A stretch of 64,000 nucleotides of DNA, from contig NZ_LNYQ01000013.1 of the NCBI RefSeq assembly GCF_001467945.1, forward strand, positions 1,339,404 to 1,403,403, read 5' to 3'. The position numbers and the translations under genes are program-made. This document shows, one piece after another, positions 1 to 8,387 of the stretch (position 1 is the stretch's first letter; the number at the start of each line of letters is the position of its first letter). Source of the stretch: Legionella parisiensis. GTDB lineage: Bacteria; Pseudomonadota; Gammaproteobacteria; Legionellales; Legionellaceae. The notes beneath the pieces were generated by a model that was given only the letters and a program-made list of their open reading frames with translations, was not told the origin of the DNA and searched no databases.

Positions 1-228
1 GGAATCGCCAGGCATTTCCACTATATTCCAGAGCTTGCAGGCACATTTTTTTGGTCTGTTCCTGCTTTATTTGATAATTTTGCACCGTATTTTTACCTTT
101 GCTTTTTGACAGTCTTGTTATTTGACAGAGCATTTCGTGACGATAAGCGATGTTCTGCCAAGTATGGCCATGATTGGAAAAAATACTGTGAACTGGTTCC
201 TTATAAAATTGTTCCTCTTGTAGTTTGA
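1..228 (+). CDS. Sterol reductase family protein, C-terminal part (truncated by window edge)
   Basis: The frame is open from the first base to a TGA at 226-228, so only the last 75 residues are present. They match the conserved tail of the ERG4/ERG24 (C14/C24/C7 sterol reductase) family: an aromatic membrane stretch (APYFYLCFLTVLLFDR), then RDDKRCSAKYGHDWKKYC and the terminal VPYKIVP. Members are multi-pass membrane enzymes that reduce sterol double bonds with NADPH; homologues are known in Legionellales such as Coxiella, where they are thought to act on host-derived sterols. The family assignment is firm, but which double bond is reduced cannot be told from this fragment. Confidence 0.85.
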   Translation, partial: GIARHFHYIPELAGTFFWSVPALFDNFAPYFYLCFLTVLLFDRAFRDDKRCSAKYGHDWKKYCELVPYKIVPLVV

Positions 229-262
229 TATGAATTAACCTTCATTTTGCAAATCCATGCAT

Positions 263-291
263 CTTGGGTGAACGTAGAGCGAGCACCCAGG
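263..291 (+). terminator. GC-rich hairpin after the sterol reductase gene
   Basis: An 8-bp stem (CTTGGGTG with CACCCAGG, one G-T wobble) encloses a 13-base loop, 35 bases after the stop codon. No U-tract follows, so this is either a weak terminator or a dispersed intergenic hairpin. Confidence 0.35.
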
Positions 292-380
292 TATTCCTCG
301 AGCAAGAGTTGGAGATATCCTCTCCTTTGCTTAAGTGAAATACATAAGCTGAGGAAGCGCAGTGGGTGGGAAAAGTAACA

Positions 381-815
381 TTAAAAATTAGGAATTGATA
401 TATAACAGGCAAGCAAAATACCCCAGAGATGAATATAGTCTCCCACTAATATATTTTTAAGATACCATTTTGGTAAGTTATTTCGAATGTCTGCTTGTAA
501 GTGTTTAATTATAGGAACAAATGCGACAAGAAAAAAAACCATAAGCACATGATAGAGAAATATCAGCTCTTGGGCATTACTGTATAGGTAGGTTTTATAT
601 CGCATTTGCCAAGGTGTAATATAGATAATGACGAATGAAAAGAAAAATACTTTGATAGCACTGTTTAAATCAGTCATAAAAGGAAGTTTTTTTCGATTTG
701 ACACAATTTCCTGCTCTAAAACTCCGAGCGCATTAAATGAGACCGATTCAATCAAGGCGCTAATTAAAAAAAATACACAATAAATATAAATGCTGGTGGT
801 TGTTAAGTAGGACAT
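381..815 (-). CDS. Small multi-pass membrane protein of unknown function
   Basis: A 144-residue protein that I do not recognise. About four hydrophobic segments are visible, near residues 8-27, 52-70, 85-103 and 123-140, separated by short charged loops such as NRKKLP and QADIRNNLPKW. The frame can be read two codons further upstream from a TTG, but the ATG at 815 is preferred; neither has a clear Shine-Dalgarno sequence, so the start is uncertain. It sits alone between the sterol reductase gene and a long AT-rich spacer. It is most likely an inner-membrane protein; no enzymatic motif is visible. Confidence 0.55.
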   Translation of the reverse strand: MSYLTTTSIYIYCVFFLISALIESVSFNALGVLEQEIVSNRKKLPFMTDLNSAIKVFFFSFVIIYITPWQMRYKTYLYSNAQELIFLYHVLMVFFLVAFVPIIKHLQADIRNNLPKWYLKNILVGDYIHLWGILLACYISIPNF

Positions 816-1374
816 GTACAAGTTCGTATTCGAGGCGTCTAAACGTCAAAAAATGTATATAATTTTATCATATCACCTATTGGGTGTCGAGCCAAATCCT
901 TTACAACTTGTCCATAAGGTAATCTTTATAATGGTTTTAGTTCAAAATTTATCCATAAAAATCGAAAAAAGAAAGTTTATGTGAGTAAGACTGTTTTTTA
1001 GACAAATACGTCTAATTTTTTAAATATCCAAATATCTGTGGATATTTATTTCAATTTTATGTCAAATCAATGTCGATTGGCTATAAGAAAGCCATTACCG
1101 CACTTACCTATTTTTCTTTTAAAAACACGATATCTAATTTGAGTTATACACATTTTCTGTGGATAAGTCTGTTTATAGTCTGTCAAACCCTTGTATACTT
1201 TTGAAATTAACATGATGGTGCATTTTATTCGATGCGCTTTTTTGGTGTTTTAATAAGGACACAACAAGTATACCCTAAAGTGAGGAGTAGTACTGCCATC
1301 CATTATAGTGAAGAAGTTTCTTCTCCAATCCAATAGGCGAATATTTGTAAATACTTAGGTAGCATTTTTATTAT
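816..1374. other. Gene-free AT-rich spacer
   Basis: About 560 bases with stops in all frames and no convincing reading frame or hairpin. The high AT content could hold promoters, but none stands out. Confidence 0.6.
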
Positions 1375-1698
1375 TTATAAGCTTCCAACACTTGTAGAAA
1401 AGAGACAAGAAAAAACAACATAATTTAAGTCTTCCCCTGTACAGGTAAATAAAACTCCCGTTGGTTCATTTGAATATTCTGATATTAGGGTTTTATGTAT
1501 TAATTTCATCCCGCCAGAAGAATGGCAGGTACTAGATAAAGTGCTAAAAACATTACTTATAGTTTTTATCTGCCCAGAACTCTCATAAGCCTGCTCGCAT
1601 TGAGGTGCTTGCCCACTTGGTGGGGAAAGTGGTTTTTCAGCATAAGCACTTTGATAAATTAATGAAGTGGACAGCAGTAATCCATGAAGAGTTTTCAT
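1375..1698 (-). CDS. Small exported protein of unknown function
   Basis: A 107-residue protein with a clear signal peptide (MKTLHGLLLSTSLIYQSAYA, predicted cleavage after AYA at residue 20). The mature part contains four cysteines (in QCEQ, TCHS, FTCTG and SCLF), which could form two disulfides in the periplasm or outside the cell. The start is supported by AGGGA nine bases before the ATG. No family is recognised. It lies downstream of the 686-residue effector-like gene on the same strand but is separated from it by a strong terminator, so it is probably transcribed on its own. Confidence 0.6.
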   Translation of the reverse strand: MKTLHGLLLSTSLIYQSAYAEKPLSPPSGQAPQCEQAYESSGQIKTISNVFSTLSSTCHSSGGMKLIHKTLISEYSNEPTGVLFTCTGEDLNYVVFSCLFSTSVGSL

Positions 1699-1811
1699 AA
1701 GAATAGTCCCTTAATATTAATTTCTTCTTATTATAGGTTTGAATTTTAAAAAATGAGAAATATGACTTTTCGGAATTGAATTGAGATGGATATAGAAATA
1801 TACAAGAAAAC

Positions 1812-1838
1812 GCTCGTATTTCACTATGAAATACGAGC
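1812..1838 (-). terminator. Rho-independent terminator of the 686-residue gene
   Basis: A perfect 12-bp stem (GCTCGTATTTCA / TGAAATACGAGC) with a three-base loop. On the minus strand it is followed by a run of T. It begins 9 bases after the stop codon at 1847. Confidence 0.85.
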
Positions 1839-1846
1839 AATATTTA

Positions 1847-3907
1847 TTACATCATCTGGCTGCCAAGATAAATACTTGCAGCAGCAACTCCTGTTGTTAC
1901 TACTACTTTCGTGAAGAAACTACACCATGAAGTAGAGGTTTGTTCTTTCTTTTTTTCGTGATTTTTTAACACATGTGGATTTTCAGCAGATTTACTTCCT
2001 AACTTACCACTAAGGAAAGGACAGGCATCCATCGCGTCTAGTTCACTACTTGATTTTTCCCCCTTGGATTTTGTTTGCAATAGTGGTGCAAGAGAAGTTG
2101 TACCGGAAAGTTTGATATATAGCATAGGAGCCAGTTTTTGGATAACTAAACTTAATCCTCCATTAATTCCCCTTGAACTTGCTTTGATGCCCGAAGTGCC
2201 TTCAAGTTGCTGTAGTGTTTCACCTGTATTAAATAAAGTCTTTAGAGCAGGGACTCCATCCGAATTTATATCCAGAGCTTCATTATTCTCTATGCTCTCT
2301 AATTGGCGGACTATCTCAATGAGATGGTTCGTACCCAGTTTTTCTCTGATTTGGGCAACAATTTCTTCGCAGTAAGCAAACTGCAATCCTAAAATTGGTC
2401 CGCTTTCATTAGTGGGTAAATGTGAGGCTTCTTTCCTCAACTTTAAAAACAGCTCGTCATCATTTAATATCGCTTTGAGTGCTCGTGCATTAGGATGTTC
2501 TTCACCATAATGAACCACATCTCGCAGTAATTGCTCTATGATCATTTGCTCTGAAACAAGAACTGCAATGGATAATAATGCAGCTGCATTTTTAGGGTTT
2601 GTTAAATCAGGTTCGGCCAATTGCCCATTAATTCGAACATCAATTAATCCTGTATCTGTTGAAATGTGCGTATCTTCATTCAAATAGAGAGCAGGACTAT
2701 CATCTCTTTTCTGCAAATCAAAAGCATAGATGATGGCTTTAAGTGTATTTTGATTTACTATATAGGAGTTAGTCAAATGCTTTAATAAGGGGTGTCTTGC
2801 ACTTTGTGCTAAGGTTTCCTTTAAAGGCTGAACCATTTCAAATGTAAGATTCAACATTAATAGATCTTCTACGATATCTTTATCTTTTGCATTGCTTTGC
2901 ATTTGTTTATATACGTTTTTTATGACAGAAGAATCCATTAATTGTGAAGGATCAAAGCCATATTCCTCTTCTAAAATTTCAAGAAGAATATCCATTGCAT
3001 TGAATGAGCGATTTTGTGTGTGCAGAATATGTTCGTTACCTTTCATTAAACCAAGCATTAATAATTTTCCTTGGTCCTCCGGTAAGCGACGAAACCCACT
3101 TTTAGAAATTCGTATTACTCGCATTATATCTTCTGCGTGCTCTGGCTTGACTAATTTTTTATTACTTTCTTTAATAATCCAACCCATAGGGGAAGGCTGA
3201 GTGGTTACATTAACTACAAAACCATTATCTTGATATGTTTGAGTATGTTCAGGGTCAAGATCGATTTTGTTATTTGATGGGATGGCGGATGTTTCTATTA
3301 ACACCCCTGATCGTGTTTTAACAATTTTTTTGTCATCTTCGGTAATAATATCGTAATCGCCGTTCTCTAATTCTTTGGTAATCAGTTGGTAGTGCTGTGA
3401 ATCTATTCCTTTGGGGTGACAAAGATATAAAAATCCTTGTTTTGATAGTTTACTACTGAGACTGATCCCTGTTTGCCAGACTGAAAAATGAATGGTATCC
3501 CAAATTGATTCGCCACCACGAAGATTTTCTGTATTGGGATATTTAAGTGCTTGGTTACGTTCGTTTAATATTTTTCCTTTCCCAATGCTATAATGGCTGG
3601 ATTTTTCTAATAATTTTGTATCTTGTGACACTGTTGACCCTCCCTTGGAAAGACCAAATACATCAGGCTGGTTTTTTCCTTCGGCAGCATGTTCAACGGA
3701 ATTTTCTTCATAGTTATCTTCACATACTGGCTCAATCAAAGCAGAAAACTGGGCTAAACTTAATTGGAATCGAATAGCTAAGGCACCCATTTCAGAAAAA
3801 TTTTTTCGCAATGCTTCCATACCATGAACGGAGCCATCCTCGTCTTTAAATTTTACTCCCGTATATTTTAGAGTGAACCCTTTTATTGAGTCTTGCTTCT
3901 GAAACAT
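1847..3907 (-). CDS. Large orphan protein with C-terminal membrane anchor, putative Dot/Icm effector
   Basis: A 686-residue protein of unknown family. Most of it is hydrophilic and predicted helical. It ends in a polar, lysine-rich linker (KNHEKKKEQTSTS) and one hydrophobic segment, FFTKVVVTTGVAAASIYLG, at about residues 663-681, so it looks tail-anchored. Large size, no enzyme motif, no signal peptide and a C-terminal membrane segment are typical of Legionella effectors. AGGTG lies five bases before the ATG. A direct repeat resembling a PmrA box lies about 50 bases upstream, which would fit PmrA control of an effector. A strong terminator follows. That it is an effector is inference; that it is a real gene is very likely. 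Confidence 0.7.
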   Translation of the reverse strand: MFQKQDSIKGFTLKYTGVKFKDEDGSVHGMEALRKNFSEMGALAIRFQLSLAQFSALIEPVCEDNYEENSVEHAAEGKNQPDVFGLSKGGSTVSQDTKLLEKSSHYSIGKGKILNERNQALKYPNTENLRGGESIWDTIHFSVWQTGISLSSKLSKQGFLYLCHPKGIDSQHYQLITKELENGDYDIITEDDKKIVKTRSGVLIETSAIPSNNKIDLDPEHTQTYQDNGFVVNVTTQPSPMGWIIKESNKKLVKPEHAEDIMRVIRISKSGFRRLPEDQGKLLMLGLMKGNEHILHTQNRSFNAMDILLEILEEEYGFDPSQLMDSSVIKNVYKQMQSNAKDKDIVEDLLMLNLTFEMVQPLKETLAQSARHPLLKHLTNSYIVNQNTLKAIIYAFDLQKRDDSPALYLNEDTHISTDTGLIDVRINGQLAEPDLTNPKNAAALLSIAVLVSEQMIIEQLLRDVVHYGEEHPNARALKAILNDDELFLKLRKEASHLPTNESGPILGLQFAYCEEIVAQIREKLGTNHLIEIVRQLESIENNEALDINSDGVPALKTLFNTGETLQQLEGTSGIKASSRGINGGLSLVIQKLAPMLYIKLSGTTSLAPLLQTKSKGEKSSSELDAMDACPFLSGKLGSKSAENPHVLKNHEKKKEQTSTSWCSFFTKVVVTTGVAAASIYLGSQMM

Positions 3908-3957
3908 TGGACACCTGAGTCTAATTTGATCTAAAAGGTTGTCGATTATACATATCG

Positions 3958-3976
3958 ATTATTAACGAATTATTAA
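3958..3976 (-). promoter_or_regulatory. PmrA-box-like direct repeat
   Basis: Read on the minus strand, TTAATAAT-TCG-TTAATAAT is a direct repeat with an 11-base period. The Legionella PmrA box is cTTAAtATT-N2-cTTAAtATT, with the same period; each half here differs at one position. It lies 51 bases upstream of the 686-residue gene. AT-rich sequence makes chance matches common. Confidence 0.4.
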
Positions 3977-4112
3977 ATATTTATTAGGAAAATATTTTTC
4001 TATTTGTATTCCTTTAATCAAAAAATCAAGAGATTTTGAATTTATTTAAGTGATGATAAAAAGGGCTAAGAAGGGAGAGCTGTTTTTACTCCATCTTTTT
4101 GGGAGCAGGCGA

Positions 4113-5561
4113 TTAGATTTGGAATTCTCCTGATTGGGTTACGTCTGAAGAATTCAGTGGGGAGAGTGATTCTGTATCGGATGGTTCTGATGTTATTGCT
4201 ACATCATTTGCTGCTGGATGTTGAAGTTCTTCGGGTTTTGAATTAAGGAGGGGACGCATAGCTACTGAGTAACTGCAATGGTCATACTCGTATAATGCTT
4301 CTTCTAGTATTATTTCTTCATGCTCTTTTGTACGTTCCCGCATGATTTTCTCGTCTTTCCTAGTCGCCCTGAGTTCCATTACCCACTTAACTGCGCCAAA
4401 AATCGCCAGCCCAATACCAAATCCTAATAAAATAGTAGAAACAGTAGCTACGATAGGCGGTGCTACTACGGCGCTTAGAAGAATTGGAAGAATCATTAAA
4501 GCGATTAATGATAAGGTCACCCCAGCCCCTCCCAAGGCAAGATTAGTAAAGGATTTAGCTATGGCTTCATTGGCCAAGAGATCATTGCGTTTTAACTCAT
4601 GTAATGGTTCTGTTATGCTTTCAATATCCTTATCGATTTGGGCAATTTGCTGTTGAAGTTTGCCTACTAGAGTGATCAAAGATGAGTTACTGTCTTGGTA
4701 TTTTGTATCTATCAATTCAGTGTTTTTCGCTAAATAAGATACCAGATCTTTTCGGTCCTGGTATAACTTTGAGAGTTTGATTACGGGAGGGTCATCAGCG
4801 GGCAATTCTGACAACCCTATTTTACTGCGAATCTTATTGATAAACCGCAAAAAAATGCTATCCGTTGAAGGTGCTACATATGGTTTTTTATTGCGAATAA
4901 TATTGATAAATGCCAGCTCTTCTTTAAGTGACTCATTGGTCGATTTTTCAAGTAGATGTTCTAGTTCTAAAGCGCGGAATTCCAATCGTTCGCGATACTT
5001 ATCATTCTCTAAGGCATAAGGTTTACTCAAATCTTTTAAATGAGAAAATTCCTTTGTTTCTTCGTCTAATAATTTAGCAAACTCTTTTTTTCCTTTGTAA
5101 GCTGTCCGCGTATTATGTTTATTAAAAAGTGAGCCTATAAATGATATTGCTTCTAAAGCAGTAGCTGTACAAGCTATAGCTAATCCAATTTTTGCCGCAA
5201 TTATCCCTCCCATAACAAAGGCAGTGATGCCTAGAGCAGTTAGGGATAAAAGCAAAAATGTAGCAAAAACCTTACTCCCTATCGAACTGTTCTTATCCGT
5301 TAATGTTTTTACTGCATTGGGGAAAACTGCAAGCATTTGAAATACAAATCCAAAAACAGGGAGCTCTTTACTGGCTGAAAAAATAGCAGCTATCAGACCC
5401 CAAAACTTTTGCACACCTTCGAGGAGGCGCTGTGATAAGGTTGCCTTTTTATTGACAATTTCAATATATGACTTCTGTTCCTTCTTCCTTTGGTTTATTC
5501 TTTTTTTTAAATCATCCATTTCCTCTGACAGAATGACATGTTTTTTCCGAGGATACGTCAT
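4113..5561 (-). CDS. Membrane-embedded coiled-coil orphan, putative effector
   Basis: A 482-residue protein that I do not recognise. The N-terminus is charged and helical (DDLKKRINQRKKEQKSY). A hydrophobic region follows at about residues 65-150, then a charged helical region with coiled-coil character (residues 165-330), a second hydrophobic pair of helices at about 340-395, and a polar acidic tail rich in Ser, Thr and Pro. The layout, two membrane hairpins flanking a coiled coil, suggests insertion into a host or bacterial membrane. AAGG lies six bases before the ATG. The gene is divergent from the hydrolase-like gene at 5702 across a spacer with repeated TGTACTTA sites. Effector status is inferred. 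Confidence 0.65.
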   Translation of the reverse strand: MTYPRKKHVILSEEMDDLKKRINQRKKEQKSYIEIVNKKATLSQRLLEGVQKFWGLIAAIFSASKELPVFGFVFQMLAVFPNAVKTLTDKNSSIGSKVFATFLLLSLTALGITAFVMGGIIAAKIGLAIACTATALEAISFIGSLFNKHNTRTAYKGKKEFAKLLDEETKEFSHLKDLSKPYALENDKYRERLEFRALELEHLLEKSTNESLKEELAFINIIRNKKPYVAPSTDSIFLRFINKIRSKIGLSELPADDPPVIKLSKLYQDRKDLVSYLAKNTELIDTKYQDSNSSLITLVGKLQQQIAQIDKDIESITEPLHELKRNDLLANEAIAKSFTNLALGGAGVTLSLIALMILPILLSAVVAPPIVATVSTILLGFGIGLAIFGAVKWVMELRATRKDEKIMRERTKEHEEIILEEALYEYDHCSYSVAMRPLLNSKPEELQHPAANDVAITSEPSDTESLSPLNSSDVTQSGEFQI

Positions 5562-5588
5562 AGTTGCCTTTTTAAAATGGTATATATT

Positions 5589-5658
5589 TAAGTATAGTGC
5601 TGTACTTATTATGTTTACATTAAGTACAATTAGTAATTTATTATCCTCTTTGTACTTA
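5589..5658. repeat. Cluster of TGTACTTA sites in alternating orientation
   Basis: In the spacer between two divergent genes, the octamer TGTACTTA occurs at 5601-5608 and 5651-5658, its exact inverse TAAGTACA at 5621-5628, and a one-mismatch inverse TAAGTATA at 5589-5596. The arrangement looks like a multi-site operator for a dimeric regulator. Confidence 0.45.
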
Positions 5659-5701
5659 TTAAAATCAATAGGTGTTAAAAGTTACACAACTTGAGGCTTT
5701 G

Positions 5702-6811
5702 ATGATAAAAATAAAGAATGTGCTCATAGTGTTCCTTTTCGGGTTCCATGCGTCACTTTATGCATCTACCGCTCAGCAATCATGGCTTGATAATAAAATT
5801 CGATCATTTATAAAAGGCAAACCTGTAAAAGCAATGGTTTATGGCCTATGGATTAATGGAAAACCAATTAGTGTTCAGGCTATTGGAAGCTCTATGACAT
5901 CTGTGCCCGCAACAAAAGATATGTCTTTTCGTATAGGTGGAGTCACTGAGACCCTATTAACAACTGCTTTGATGCTATTAGTAGAGAAAAAAGAGTTAAC
6001 TCTTGAAGATAAAGTGGCACGCTGGTATCCCAACTTGCCTAATGCAGATCAGGTTGATTTAAAAATGCTTGCTAATGGTACTAGTGGTTATCCTGATTAT
6101 GTTTATAACGAAGACTTCATTAAAGCAGTAATTGACCAACCATTTAAGCAGTGGTCCGATAAAGAATTAATCGATTATGCATTTTTGAAAGAACCTTTAT
6201 TTAAGCCAGGTACCAGTCAACACTATTCCCATACTGACTATGTTATATTAGGAAGCATTCTAGCTCAGGCAAGCAATCAGCCACTTAATCTCTTATTGCA
6301 TTCATTAATTTTCAAGAAATTGAAAATGGAAAAGACCCGGTTTGAGCGTACGGCAACAATACCCTGTCCTGCGTTGCATTCATTCAGTCAAGACAGGGGA
6401 GTTTATGAAGATGCAACTTTTTGGGATCCTTCCTGGACTGCAAGCTCGGGTGCCACGACTTCGACCATTGAAGATTTAGGAACATGGGCGAATGCTTGGA
6501 TGAATGGTAATTTACTAACAGACAAATCGACGGAGCAATTAAGGGCTACAGATACTGTAGGAAAAGGGAAAAATACAAGTGAACTATTTTTTGCAATGGG
6601 ATTTGGCGTAGCCAATCATTGGCTCATGCAAAATCCAAGATTTGGTGGGTATAGCGGGGTTTTTGCTGTTTTACCGGAAAAGGAAATTGTGTTTATTGCA
6701 TTTAATACCTTAAAGCCCACAACCAAAGAAACCAGTAATTTAAGCGTAGACTTATGGAAGGAACTCGTATCTCTTTTAGCACCGGATTATCCTGTCCCTG
6801 ATTTCAATTAG
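5702..6811 (+). CDS. Exported serine beta-lactamase/DD-peptidase-fold protein lacking catalytic residues
   Basis: A 369-residue protein with a signal peptide ending near residue 21 (ASLYAS). The fold of the class C beta-lactamase / R61 DD-peptidase superfamily is recognisable from FRIGGVTETLLTTALMLLVE, the YSHTDYVILGSIL segment and the SGATTSTIEDLGTWANA segment. However, the catalytic SxxK tetrad reads GVTE at residues 80-83, the YxN motif reads YSH (175-177), and the final HxG region reads FGGYSG. The serine, lysine and asparagine needed for acylation are therefore all absent. The ATG at 5702 is preferred over one 30 bases upstream because GAGG is placed five bases before it. It is probably a non-catalytic binding protein, or an enzyme with altered chemistry. 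The family call is firm; the lack of activity is inferred. Confidence 0.8.
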   Translation: MIKIKNVLIVFLFGFHASLYASTAQQSWLDNKIRSFIKGKPVKAMVYGLWINGKPISVQAIGSSMTSVPATKDMSFRIGGVTETLLTTALMLLVEKKELTLEDKVARWYPNLPNADQVDLKMLANGTSGYPDYVYNEDFIKAVIDQPFKQWSDKELIDYAFLKEPLFKPGTSQHYSHTDYVILGSILAQASNQPLNLLLHSLIFKKLKMEKTRFERTATIPCPALHSFSQDRGVYEDATFWDPSWTASSGATTSTIEDLGTWANAWMNGNLLTDKSTEQLRATDTVGKGKNTSELFFAMGFGVANHWLMQNPRFGGYSGVFAVLPEKEIVFIAFNTLKPTTKETSNLSVDLWKELVSLLAPDYPVPDFN

Positions 6812-6902
6812 GAATTTATCCGTTATAACAAGAATGTGCTCCTCAAATAATTGATGTATGAGCTATGCTAATTAAAAAACCTTATCAATTATGAGATATC
6901 GT

Positions 6903-7472
6903 ATGAGTTATTACACGCCTTCAGGATTATTGCCTTTCATCCAGGAACTGAGGCAATTAAATATTCAAAAACATGAGAATGATGACAATATAGAAAAGGT
7001 TTCTTTAATTTTAAAAAACTGGGTTAAAAAAACAGATTGGCTTGAGGATCATTATTTTACGGTGGACCCAGTGAACGGCTTTAGTTCCTGGTTAATTTTT
7101 GAAGAGCCAGATCATTCCTTGGGAGTTAATTTAGTTGCTTGGGAGCCTGGACGAGAAATAACGCCGCACGACCATAAAACATGGGGAGTAGTTGGTTGTG
7201 TTGTTGGTGTGGAAAAAAATTTCTTTTGGATTCGTGAGGATGATGGCTCTCGACCTGGATATGCGCATATCAAAAAACAAAATAAACCCATTACCTGTTT
7301 TCCGGGGGATATAATCGCTTTTAATCCCGATGACATTCATAGCGTAGTTAATGTATCTGATTCAGTAGCAATTTCATTGCATGTGTATGGTAAAAATTTA
7401 AATTATACCAATCGTTTTAAATATAACCCTCTGACGAACACTACTGAGCCTTTTATAATTTGTTTCGATTAA
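6903..7472 (+). CDS. Cupin-fold thiol dioxygenase-like protein (cysteine dioxygenase family)
   Basis: About 189 residues. The double-stranded beta-helix of cysteine/3-mercaptopropionate dioxygenases is visible: the metal-binding pair in ITPHDHKTWGVVGCVVG, an aromatic strand, then PGDIIAFNPDDIHSV with the third histidine, and the conserved ISLHVYGKNL. The family uses a three-histidine non-heme iron to oxidise a thiol to a sulfinic acid. The ATG at 6903 follows GAGATATC; an in-frame ATG at 6891 lacks any ribosome binding site. It is cytoplasmic, with no signal peptide. The exact thiol substrate cannot be predicted. It may be read on from the hydrolase-like gene upstream, about 90 bases away. 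Confidence 0.75.
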   Translation: MSYYTPSGLLPFIQELRQLNIQKHENDDNIEKVSLILKNWVKKTDWLEDHYFTVDPVNGFSSWLIFEEPDHSLGVNLVAWEPGREITPHDHKTWGVVGCVVGVEKNFFWIREDDGSRPGYAHIKKQNKPITCFPGDIIAFNPDDIHSVVNVSDSVAISLHVYGKNLNYTNRFKYNPLTNTTEPFIICFD

Positions 7473-7777
7473 CATCTATTCAGTTCCTCTTATAAGGACA
7501 TAAGAAACTCCATACTTCCATTAATTTTTTCGAGCCAATGCAGTTAGCTATGAGTCGGTTAAAGGTAAAAGTAGCAATGATTGCTGGAGGGGAGTGGTTT
7601 TAGATGAACAATTGCTGAGTATTCGTCTTTGTTTTTTGCAAAATAAGGGGAAAAAGGTGTGGGTATAACTATCTACATTATAAAAGCAGGGGAAAACCTT
7701 ATGTTGCTTCGCCAAAAAAAGTCTATACTTTATTCATAATGTCTAAAATATGATATTCGCGACACAAGGAGGTGTTT
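7473..7777 (+). other. Spacer with possible promoter
   Basis: About 300 bases without an extended frame. A TATACT element at 7724-7729 could be a -10 box for the short frame at 7778 and the exported protein gene at 7896, but no well-spaced -35 is visible. Confidence 0.4.
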
Positions 7778-7828
7778 ATGACTATAAAAGGAAACGCTAA
7801 AAAAGCACAAGAAACAAGACATCATTAA
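7778..7828 (+). CDS. Sixteen-codon micro-ORF with consensus ribosome binding site
   Basis: ATG at 7778 reads MTIKGNAKKAQETRHH and stops at 7826. It is preceded by AAGGAGGTG, nearly a perfect complement of the 16S 3' end, seven bases from the ATG. The peptide is basic and has no membrane segment. A 9-bp hairpin (7817-7838) overlaps its last codons and carries the stop codon in its loop. The next gene starts 67 bases later. Such a strong initiation site on a tiny frame suggests a regulatory leader or a short functional peptide. The frame is too short to prove by sequence alone. Confidence 0.4.
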   Translation: MTIKGNAKKAQETRHH

Positions 7829-7838
7829 AATGATGTCT
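7817..7838 (+). terminator. Hairpin overlapping the micro-ORF stop codon
   Basis: AGACATCAT and ATGATGTCT form a perfect 9-bp stem with loop TAAA. The following bases are AT-rich but not a clean T-run, so this may be an attenuator or mRNA-stability element rather than a full terminator. Confidence 0.45.
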
Positions 7839-7895
7839 ATAATCTATTTGTTCATTTCTGTTCTCTAAAAATCTTATCTAAACAAGGAGAAAATC

Positions 7896-8225
7896 ATGAA
7901 AGGAATAATGAAAATTATCGTTTTAAGCAGTATGTTTGTGATATCAAGCCATGTAATGGCTGATAACGCTGCCTCTACTCCAGAAAGTACTACTACAACT
8001 CAGCCAGTAGCTTCAAGTACCGATCCAGCAGCAAGTACGCATTCTGGCATGTGGATATGTACTACCAATGCGAGTAGTCCGACTTCTGGCTCACCTGATG
8101 AGCAGGCTGATCAGGCAATGGCTAAAAATGCGGCTAGTGGAAATACTGCATTTGATTTTGCCTTAAAAAATTGCCGTGACTGCACGAAAATCACCTGTGA
8201 GTTGCAAACAAAACCTGCAGAATAA
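7896..8225 (+). CDS. Small exported Ser/Thr-rich protein of unknown function
   Basis: A 109-residue protein. The signal peptide (hydrophobic core IIVLSSMFVISSHVMA, cleavage near residue 22) is followed by a Ser/Thr/Pro-rich low-complexity linker. A C-terminal region of about 60 residues carries four cysteines (WICTTN, KNCRDCTKITCE), which could bind metal or form disulfides. AAGGAG six bases before the ATG supports the start. A perfect terminator hairpin follows, so this is the last gene of its transcript. I recognise no family. Confidence 0.65.
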   Translation: MKGIMKIIVLSSMFVISSHVMADNAASTPESTTTTQPVASSTDPAASTHSGMWICTTNASSPTSGSPDEQADQAMAKNAASGNTAFDFALKNCRDCTKITCELQTKPAE

Positions 8226-8246
8226 TAGGGGAGTCTCACTCAGAGA

Positions 8247-8270
8247 ATCCAGTGCTTTTTAGCACTGGAT
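8247..8270 (+). terminator. Rho-independent terminator
   Basis: A perfect 10-bp stem, ATCCAGTGCT / AGCACTGGAT, with loop TTTT, about 20 bases after the stop of the exported protein gene. The downstream sequence TTACTTAT is T-rich. Confidence 0.8.
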
Positions 8271-8387
8271 TTACTTATATTACAGGTGACTATTATGCTG
8301 TGGAGTAAATCAAAATATTCGGATGCAATAAAAAATTTGGGTTTGATTGATAGAGCCACAAAGAAAATAAAATGATTAAGATGAGAG

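Noticed and set aside
2064..3777. Plus-strand frames opposite the 686-residue gene
   Set aside because: They are short antisense shadows without ribosome binding sites.
8295..8375. 26-codon frame (MLWSKSKYSDAIKNLGLIDR...) with AGGTG upstream
   Set aside because: Too short, no conserved feature, and it lies just after a terminator; the ribosome binding site is only moderate.
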